Assembly: GCA_002254845.1 (NCBI GenBank)
Contig: NKPT01000019.1
Span: forward strand, 1 to 51,625
DNA from: Chloracidobacterium sp. CP2_5A
GTDB lineage: Bacteria; Acidobacteriota; Blastocatellia; Chloracidobacteriales; Chloracidobacteriaceae
Direction of reading: 5' to 3'
Length of the DNA: 51,625 nucleotides
The notes under the pieces were generated by a model. It saw only the letters and a program-made list of their open reading frames with translations. It was not told where the DNA came from and searched no databases. This document shows positions 45,857 through 51,625 of this stretch, one piece after another; positions within the stretch are counted from its first letter, which is position 1; every line of letters starts with the position of its first letter. Position numbers and translations under genes: made by a program.

Positions 45857-47305
45857 ATGGCGACGGTTGATATCGGAACGATTGTTTCCTTATGTAAGCG
45901 ACGCGGGTTCATTTTTCCATCCAGCGAGCTTTACGGCGGGCTTGGCTCGACCTGGGACTACGGCCCGCTCGGCGTCGAGCTCAAGAACAACGTCAAGCGC
46001 GCGTGGTGGAAAGCTGTCGTCTATGATCGCGACGACATCGAAGGTATGGACGGCGCCATCCTGATGAGCCGGCTTGTATGGAAATACTCCGGCCACGAGG
46101 CGACCTTTAGCGATCCGCTGGTGGATTGCCGCGAGTGTAAGGGACGCTTTCGCGCCGATAAGACCTACGAGCTTGACTGTCCGCGCTACAAGCGCAAAGT
46201 CGCCGAATGCAGCGCCAGCCTGACCGAGCCGCGCGCCTTCAACCTAATGTTCAAAACTCAAGTCGGCCCCGTCGAGGAAGATGCCGCGCTCGCCTACCTG
46301 CGCCCTGAGACGGCGCAGAGCATTTTCGTCAACTTCAAGACGATTGTGGACTCCCGCTGGCGCAAGGTGCCCTTTGGCATCGCCCAGATTGGCAAGGCGT
46401 TTCGCAACGAGATCGTGCCCGGCAACTTCACGTTCCGCACCCGCGAGTTCGAGCAGATGGAAATTGAGTTCTTTTGCAAGCCTGGCACGGATGAGGACTG
46501 GCACGCGCATTGGATCGAAGAGCGCCACAACTGGTATCTGCGCTATGGCATTCGACCAGAGAATCTGCGCCGGCACGTTCAACGAACCGACGAGCTGGCG
46601 CATTACGCGCGCGCCTGCACCGACTTGCAGTATCGCTTCTTCCCTGAGCGCGAAGACGCGGAAAAGCAGTGGGACGAGCTGGAAGGCATAGCCAACCGAA
46701 CCGATTACGACCTAAGCGTGCATTCCAAGGGCAAGCAAGAGAAGTGGAATGTGCACAACGAGCACTCAACCCAAAGCTTGACCTACCGCGATCCCGTCAC
46801 GAACGAGAAGTTCGTTCCCTATGTCATCGAGCCGTCGGCTGGGGCGGACCGGGCGACGCTGGCATTTTTGCTGGACGCCTACAGCGAGAAAGCGGGCGCG
46901 GATGGCGAGCCGCGCGTTGTGCTGAAGCTTCATCCGGCGCTGGCGCCGATCAAGGTCGCCGTCCTCCCCTTGGCGCGCAACAAGTCGGAGCTTGTGGAAA
47001 AAGCCAGAGCCATCAAGACCGACCTGCAACGGCATGGCATCCGCGCCGTTTACGACGATACGGCGGCGATTGGCAAGCTCTATGCTCGGCAGGATGAAAT
47101 CGGCACGCCGTTTTGCGTCACGGTGGATTACGACACGCTCGGCATCGGCAAGGCGAAGGACGGCGACCTGGAGACGCCTTCGCCCGCGCCGGCGGAACTC
47201 AAAGACACCGTCACCGTGCGCGACCGGGATACGTGGGAGCAAGCTCGCGTCCCCATCGCCGGCCTGACCGACTTTCTCGCCGAACGGCTTGGCCCGGCTC
47301 TGTGA
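45857..47305 (+). CDS. glyQS: Glycyl-tRNA synthetase, dimeric class II
   Basis: A 482-aa class II synthetase of the alpha2 type (eukaryotic/Gram-positive form) rather than the GlyQ/GlyS tetramer. Motifs in order: PSSELYGGLGSTWDYGPLG, YLRPETAQSIF, FRNEIVPGNFTFRTREFEQM and HSTQSLTYRD; the anticodon-binding domain fills the last 110 residues with the start PIKVAVLPLARNKSEL. The start ATG at 45857 has AGAGGT upstream, and a good promoter lies 97 bp ahead. Confidence 0.95.
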   Translation: MATVDIGTIVSLCKRRGFIFPSSELYGGLGSTWDYGPLGVELKNNVKRAWWKAVVYDRDDIEGMDGAILMSRLVWKYSGHEATFSDPLVDCRECKGRFRADKTYELDCPRYKRKVAECSASLTEPRAFNLMFKTQVGPVEEDAALAYLRPETAQSIFVNFKTIVDSRWRKVPFGIAQIGKAFRNEIVPGNFTFRTREFEQMEIEFFCKPGTDEDWHAHWIEERHNWYLRYGIRPENLRRHVQRTDELAHYARACTDLQYRFFPEREDAEKQWDELEGIANRTDYDLSVHSKGKQEKWNVHNEHSTQSLTYRDPVTNEKFVPYVIEPSAGADRATLAFLLDAYSEKAGADGEPRVVLKLHPALAPIKVAVLPLARNKSELVEKARAIKTDLQRHGIRAVYDDTAAIGKLYARQDEIGTPFCVTVDYDTLGIGKAKDGDLETPSPAPAELKDTVTVRDRDTWEQARVPIAGLTDFLAERLGPAL

Positions 47306-47383
47306 AGCGCCGGCGCGTCCCCCGAATCCTTCCCCCCATGCCAGGAACGCCCTGACATTTCGTTTTCTTGAAGGAGCATTCGT

Positions 47384-47860
47384 ATGCAGAACTTGAAGCG
47401 ATCCTTGTCCCTGTGCGCCGTGGCGGCAACCGGCTTCCTTGCCGCCTGCGTTGTGAAAGACAACGTGCCGCCGCCGCCGCCGATGAAGCCAAAGGAAGAG
47501 AAAGTCAAGACGGTTGAGCCGGACAAGCCGGCCACGGAAACGAGCGCGAAGCCGGCTGAGCCGGCCAAGCCGGCGGAAGGCGCGCAAGATCCGCTCGTCG
47601 CCAAGGGCCGCGAACTCTACAACGGCAACGCCTGCGCCGGCTGTCACGGCGACAAGGGACAAGGAGTCCTGCCGAACGCGCCGAAGTTCACTGACGCCAA
47701 CTGGCAGAAGCAGGAGAAAGACGAAGAAATTATCGCTTCGCTCAAGGGCGCAAAGGCGGCGCAGGGCATGCCAGCGTTCAAGGGCGGCAACGGCACGGAT
47801 GACGAGCACAAGGCGCTGGTGGCTTATATTCGCTTCCTTGGCAAGGAAGCCGGCAAGTAG
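47384..47860 (+). CDS. Lipoprotein c-type cytochrome
   Basis: A 158-aa exported protein. The N-terminus ends in a lipobox (GFLAAC), so the mature protein is anchored by a lipid at its cysteine. A linker of about 45 residues rich in Pro, Lys and Glu follows, then a single class I cytochrome c domain with heme site CAGCH and a likely axial Met in QGMPAFKGG. The role is electron transfer at the membrane surface. GAAGGAG precedes the ATG. It is a paralogue of the next gene and they probably share a transcript. Confidence 0.88.
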   Translation: MQNLKRSLSLCAVAATGFLAACVVKDNVPPPPPMKPKEEKVKTVEPDKPATETSAKPAEPAKPAEGAQDPLVAKGRELYNGNACAGCHGDKGQGVLPNAPKFTDANWQKQEKDEEIIASLKGAKAAQGMPAFKGGNGTDDEHKALVAYIRFLGKEAGK

Positions 47861-47956
47861 TTGCGCCAGCGCGAATAACACAACCGGGGCAGCGTCGGCG
47901 GCAACCGACCCGGCTACCGGTTTTGTCAAGGCGACGACCGAGGGAGCCTACCCCCA

Positions 47957-48358
47957 ATGTCCAGCAGGCGATTCAATCCTATGGGAAAACTGGCGCTGAT
48001 CGCGGTCTTGGCGGCGTTGGCCGAGGGCTTGGCGGCGGCGCGCGGCGCGGCCGATGAAGCCGCCGCTAAGCGCCTGGCGCGCGGCAAGCGGCTTTACAAC
48101 GGCGCGGGCGCGTGCCTTGCCTGCCATGGCGCGGATGGCAAGCCGAGCGTCCCCGATGCGCCCGACCTGACCGATGCCGCCTGGCAGCGCAAGCGCTCCG
48201 ACGCGGACTTCGCCAAAGCCCTCGCGGAAGGCAAGGGAACGATGCCGCCGTTCAAAGGCTCGGCGGCGGACATCGAGGCCCTGGTGGCATACGTCCGCTC
48301 GCTTGCCAAGCGAGCGCCGCAAGCCGATGCGTCAGGCTTTAGTCAACGCTTGGAATAA
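47957..48358 (+). CDS. Small c-type cytochrome
   Basis: A 133-aa exported cytochrome. The N-terminal hydrophobic segment (MGKLALIAVLAALAEGLA) is a signal peptide; the heme site is CLACH and the axial ligand is probably the Met of GTMPPFKG. The domain resembles that of the preceding lipoprotein cytochrome (LYNG...AC..CHG and AWQRK in both), so the pair likely arose by duplication. GAGGGAG lies about 12 bases before ATG 47957; a later ATG (MGKLAL) would also work. It ends 6 bp before ychF. Confidence 0.85.
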   Translation: MSSRRFNPMGKLALIAVLAALAEGLAAARGAADEAAAKRLARGKRLYNGAGACLACHGADGKPSVPDAPDLTDAAWQRKRSDADFAKALAEGKGTMPPFKGSAADIEALVAYVRSLAKRAPQADASGFSQRLE

Positions 48359-48364
48359 CGCCTT

Positions 48365-49423
48365 ATGAAAGTAGGCATTGTCGGCTTCGCTGGCGCGGGC
48401 AAGACAACCGTCTTCAATGCCCTGACCGGGCTGACGGCTGAGGTCGGCGGCTACGGCGGCAAAGACCGCCCCAACCTGGGCAATATCAAGGTGCCGGACG
48501 CGCGCGTGGATAAGCTCGGCGAGCTATACCGCGCCAAGAAGCGCGCCTACGCTGAAGTGGCGTTTGTGGATGTCGCCGGGCCGGCGGAAGGGTCGAGCGC
48601 CGGGGGGCTGGACGCCAGGCTGGTCGCCGCGATGCGCGACGTGGACGCGCTGGCGCACGTCGTCCGGGCCTTTCCTGACCCGCTCGGAACGCGCCCGACC
48701 CATCCAGCCGCCGATGTCGCCAGCTTTGACGCCGAACTCATCCTGTCGGACCTAATTCAAGTTGAAAATCGCCTGGAGCGCCTGAAAAAGGATCAAAAAG
48801 CGACGCCGCGCGAGCGCGACCTCTTTGCCCGCTGCAAAGCGGCGCTCGACGCCGAGCAACCGCTCCGGGCGCTGGATTTCGACGATGAAGAGCGGCACTT
48901 GATGACTGGCTTTCGCTTCCTTTCGCTCAAGCCGCAGATGATCCTGCTCAACGTCGCCGAAACCGACATCGCCGCTGGCGTCCCGGCGGCTGTTCAGGAA
49001 GCGGCTCAGGCGCGCGCCATTCCGACCGTCACGGCGATGTGCGGACAGGCGGAAATGGACATCGCGCAGCTTGCGCCGGAAGAACAAGGCGATTTCTTGC
49101 GCGACCTCGGCTTGACGGCCCCAGCGCGCGACCGCTTCATTGTGGCGGCTTACGGGCTGCTCGACCTCATGAGCTTTTTGACGGCCGGCGAGGACGAGTG
49201 TCGCGCCTGGCCCATCCAGCGCGGAACGAAGGCTCAGCGCGCGGCCGGCAAGATTCACTCCGACATCGAGCGGGGCTTCATTCGCGCCGAAGTCATCGCC
49301 TACGACGACTTCATCGCCTACGGGTCGGAAGCCAAGTGCAAGGAAGCCGGAAAGCTGCGCCTGGAAGGCAAGGAATACGTCGTTCAGGATGGCGACATCA
49401 TCCATTTTCGCTTCAACGTTTGA
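48365..49423 (+). CDS. ychF: YchF-family translation-associated ATPase
   Basis: A 352-aa Obg-like P-loop NTPase (OLA1/YchF) that binds ribosomes and prefers ATP. Walker A is GFAGAGKTT (7-15), and the switch region FVDVAGPAEG has no catalytic Gln, as in the family. The C-terminal TGS domain ends YVVQDGDIIHFRFNV, complete to the stop. It is the last gene clearly belonging to the main chromosome. Confidence 0.94.
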   Translation: MKVGIVGFAGAGKTTVFNALTGLTAEVGGYGGKDRPNLGNIKVPDARVDKLGELYRAKKRAYAEVAFVDVAGPAEGSSAGGLDARLVAAMRDVDALAHVVRAFPDPLGTRPTHPAADVASFDAELILSDLIQVENRLERLKKDQKATPRERDLFARCKAALDAEQPLRALDFDDEERHLMTGFRFLSLKPQMILLNVAETDIAAGVPAAVQEAAQARAIPTVTAMCGQAEMDIAQLAPEEQGDFLRDLGLTAPARDRFIVAAYGLLDLMSFLTAGEDECRAWPIQRGTKAQRAAGKIHSDIERGFIRAEVIAYDDFIAYGSEAKCKEAGKLRLEGKEYVVQDGDIIHFRFNV

Positions 49424-49475
49424 TCCAAAGCAAGTCATTTCCCAGGGTTTCACAAGCTTGCTTGGCAGCCCTAAA

Positions 49476-49510
49476 GCAAAGTCAAAACCCCGGAATATGC
49501 CGGGCTTTGC
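49476..49510. terminator. Hairpin at the boundary with foreign sequence
   Basis: GCAAAG/CTTTGC outer and CCCGG/CCGGG inner arms around the loop AATATG. Read on the minus strand it ends in a T-rich run (GGTTTTGACTTTG). It resembles intrinsic terminators of Pseudomonas and probably ends the phosphatase-like region. Confidence 0.6.
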
Positions 49511-49623
49511 GTTTCCGTAGATTGCCTGAGGCAGCCTGGCTTTGTCTGTGCAAAGCGACTATGCAGGCGCATGCGAAGATTGAGCCAACGGGCGGAAGGC
49601 GCAATTGACCTTCGCGGAGGCCT

Positions 49624-50054
49624 CTACCTCGGCGCAGAAGCCTGTACCAGGGCGATGGCGCCAGCCTGCGGGATACCAGCGCCTCGATCAGAATGCGCGC
49701 GGCGATCAGCCCAGCGCGATCGGAGCCACCCTTATAGCGGATGGCCAGCGATTGCCCTTCGCGTAGCTGGTCAAGGATCGCCTGGCGGGATTCCCGCCAA
49801 CCCTGGCCGAAATCTTCGAGCGGCGACTGATCATCGGATACCGGCAGGCGATGCCAGCTGAGATCGAGGGTCTGGCAGCGCTTGGCAATCCGTTTGGGCC
49901 ATTAGCGACCAGCTCGTTCTGTGGCACCAGGGTGTAACCGCCGAACGCCGGCTTGCTTTTGAGGGCAGCCAGCGTCTCCTCAAGCGAGGTGTCCTTGGCG
50001 CTTGGGCAGGGCGTGAAGATCAGCTTGCCAGGAATGCCGGGGATGCTGACTCAT
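49624..50054 (-). pseudogene. Broken dual-specificity-phosphatase-like gene
   Basis: On the minus strand, pieces in different frames rebuild a protein of the CDKN3/dual-specificity-phosphatase type: GIPGKLIFTPCPSAKDTS, then LVPQNELVANGPN, then CQTLDLSWHRLPVSDDQSP and KGGSDRAGLIAARILIEA. At least two frameshifts separate them, and the P-loop that should read HCxxGxxR has RYKGGSDR, so the catalytic cysteine is lost. The start of the gene is also shortened. Such phosphatase genes sit downstream of arsH in some Pseudomonas arsenic clusters (from memory). It is not functional as written. Confidence 0.55.
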
Positions 50055-50579
50055 GCGGCCGTTTGCGTCGAACTCCAGATAGGCTCCTTGGGCGCCGACG
50101 ACTAGTTAAGGGATAGTGAACAAGCGCATCCAGCGACCGAGTACACGCAGCTGGTTAACCACGTTGCTGCCAGGGTCTTGCGCTGGCTATGGGCGAATCC
50201 CGCCCATGGCCAGCGGCACCCAGTCGATCTGCGCCTTGAACACGGCCGTCATCGAGCCGTGACGTTCGGGCGAGCACCACACCTGGCCTTCCGACCACTG
50301 CATCAGCTCGCGCAGCTCCTGCACCTTGGGGTGGCTGTCCGGAGCATCGTCCGGCAGCGGTAAACCACGCGGATCGAAGATGCGGGTCTCGGCGCCGAAA
50401 CGTTGCAGCAGACGCGCGGCCTCTTCGGTCAGCAGGCGGCTGAAGGAGCGCTCGCGGCAGGAACCGTAAAGCAGCAGGATGCGCGGCGGGTGAGTCGAAG
50501 CCGGCTCGATACCGAGCTTGTCTGGACTCGGCAGGTCAGCCAGTTCGATATCCAGGTTGGGTAGCAGATCGTCTTGCAT
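50055..50579 (-). pseudogene. arsH: Truncated arsH (NADPH-FMN reductase)
   Basis: The first 130 residues are an intact ArsH start ([40 protein letters not shown]) ending GGIRP and then a stop. Past that point other frames contain NVVNQLRVLGRWMRLFTIP, a stop, and YLEFDANGRM, so the gene has lost at least about a dozen codons and gained a frameshift and a stop. ArsH reduces organoarsenicals and oxidants. Its start lies 2 bp after the acr3 stop, as in a normal ars operon. Range is approximate at the lower end. Confidence 0.75.
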
Positions 50580-50581
50580 GG

Positions 50582-51625
50582 TTACTCCTGCGGAACAGTG
50601 GCAGCGCCGTCAAACCAGCGGCGTTTGAGCCACCAGGCGACACCCACCAGCGAGATCAATACCGGCACTTCCACCAGCGGGCCGATCACCGTGGCGAAGG
50701 CGACTGGCGAGGCCAGCCCGAAGGTGGCGATGGCCACCGCGATGGCCAGCTTGAAGTTGTTGCTGGCGGCGGTAAAGGCCAGTGCCGTGGTGCGCGGGTA
50801 GTCAGCCTCCAGCAGCTTGCCCATCCAGAAGCTGATGAATAACATCACCACGAAGTAGATGGTCAGCGGGACGGCAATGCGCAGCGCGTCCAGCGGTAGC
50901 TGCAACACCATGTCGCCCTTGAGGCTGAACATCGCGACGATGGTCAGCAGCAGCGCCACCAGGGTCAGCGGACTGATGCGCGGGATGAAGTGCTCGCTGT
51001 ACCAGGCCTCGCCCTTGCGCGCGATCAGCAGCTTGCGAGTGAGGAATCCTGCCAGGAAGGGAATGCCCAGGTAGATCAGCACCGACTCGGCGATATCGAG
51101 GAAACTGGTCTCGATCACGCTGCCCTGTAGGCCGAATAGCGGCGGCAGCAGGCCGAGGAAGATCCAGGCGTACAGGCTGAAGAAAAGGATCTGGAAGATG
51201 CTGTTGAAGGCCACCAGGCCGGCGACGTACTGGTTGTTGCCACCGGCGATCTGGTTCCATACCAGCACCATGGCAATGTAGCGAGCCAGGCCGATCAGGA
51301 TCAGACCGGTCATGTATTCGGGCTGGTCGCGCAGGAAGATCACTGCCAAGGCGAACATCAGCACCGGGCCGATCACCCAGTTCTGAATCAGCGACAGCGC
51401 CAGAATGCGCTTGTCGCTGAAGACCTGCGGCAGTTCCTCGTATTTCACCTTGGCCAGCGGCGGATACATCATCACGATCAGGCCAATGGCGATTGGAATG
51501 TTGGTCGAGCCCACGGACAGGCTGTTCAGCCAGACCGGAAAGCCCTCGAACAGGCTGCCCAGGCCCACGCCCAGTGCCATGGCGAGGAAGGTCCACAGGG
51601 TCAGGTAGCGATCCAGGAAGGACAA
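50582..51625 (-). CDS. acr3: Arsenite efflux permease Acr3, 5'-partial
   Basis: A 347-residue open frame of the ACR3 arsenite permease family with about ten membrane helices; it is open to the last base, so the true start lies outside the window (the TTG at the edge is probably internal). The start region [21 protein letters not shown] and [12 protein letters not shown]-like segments ([20 protein letters not shown]) match. It exports arsenite using the proton motive force. It is followed by arsH, 2 bp downstream. Unlike the adjacent pieces it has no frameshift. Codon use (CTG, GCC, CAG) is like Pseudomonas and unlike the main part of the window. Confidence 0.85.
   Translation of the reverse strand: MSFLDRYLTLWTFLAMALGVGLGSLFEGFPVWLNSLSVGSTNIPIAIGLIVMMYPPLAKVKYEELPQVFSDKRILALSLIQNWVIGPVLMFALAVIFLRDQPEYMTGLILIGLARYIAMVLVWNQIAGGNNQYVAGLVAFNSIFQILFFSLYAWIFLGLLPPLFGLQGSVIETSFLDIAESVLIYLGIPFLAGFLTRKLLIARKGEAWYSEHFIPRISPLTLVALLLTIVAMFSLKGDMVLQLPLDALRIAVPLTIYFVVMLFISFWMGKLLEADYPRTTALAFTAASNNFKLAIAVAIATFGLASPVAFATVIGPLVEVPVLISLVGVAWWLKRRWFDGAATVPQE

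Noticed and set aside
49571-49861. Plus-strand frame at the contig end
   Set aside because: It is antisense to the phosphatase-like pieces that match better on the minus strand.

Overview
The window is a high-GC bacterial chromosome segment of about 49.4 kb joined, at its right end, to about 2.1 kb of a different character. The main part looks like Acidobacteriota, possibly close to the Chloracidobacterium/Blastocatellia branch. This is inferred from a GWxTD-domain secreted protein, a BrxA/BrxB-type bacilliredoxin, menaquinone synthesis through futalosine (mqnE with menG), a dimer-type class II glycyl-tRNA synthetase, and dense short genes rich in GCG and CGC codons on both strands. No rRNA, CRISPR array, prophage or intact insertion sequence was seen. 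One tRNA, tRNA-Thr(CGT), is present.

Left third (1-20.8 kb): the tail of a YHS-domain protein; a secreted protein with two peptidoglycan-binding repeats; a same-strand run of nuoG, peroxiredoxin and an SRPBCC protein; murI overlapping a SUFU-domain gene; a homogentisate dioxygenase-family gene facing a SufR-like Fe-S regulator; a GT2 glycosyltransferase; rlmH; a response regulator; meaB; a GT-C/TPR membrane protein; tsaD; a bacilliredoxin; two MFS transporters; and a secreted amidohydrolase.

Middle (20.8-38.6 kb): ygfZ with a coupled small gene; mqnE; a proline-rich protein with an Ig-like end; a MoxR-like AAA+ ATPase; the GWxTD protein; ribF; tsaC/sua5; pheS; a prepilin peptidase with a large insertion; purH; menG; and a bacterial E2 (ubiquitin-conjugating-fold) gene whose stop overlaps the start of a MauE/thioredoxin membrane protein. 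The E2/MauE pair is the most unusual locus here: the E2 keeps the active-site spacing of eukaryotic E2s, and no E1, ubiquitin-like or JAB gene lies nearby.

Right third (38.6-49.4 kb): a three-gene type I-style exporter (outer-membrane TolC-like, HlyD-like, ABC without peptidase domain), a PilT-like ATPase with a second, degenerate N-terminal domain, glyQS, two small c-type cytochromes and ychF.

From about 49.48 kb to the end the sequence turns Pseudomonas-like: a terminator hairpin, then on the minus strand a frameshifted dual-specificity-phosphatase-like pseudogene, a broken arsH and an arsenite permease (acr3) that runs off the window. This is either a decayed, transferred arsenic cassette or a chimeric contig end. 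Intergenic regions of the main part repeatedly hold two-copy tandem duplications of 10-21 bp, three of them exactly 14 bp.
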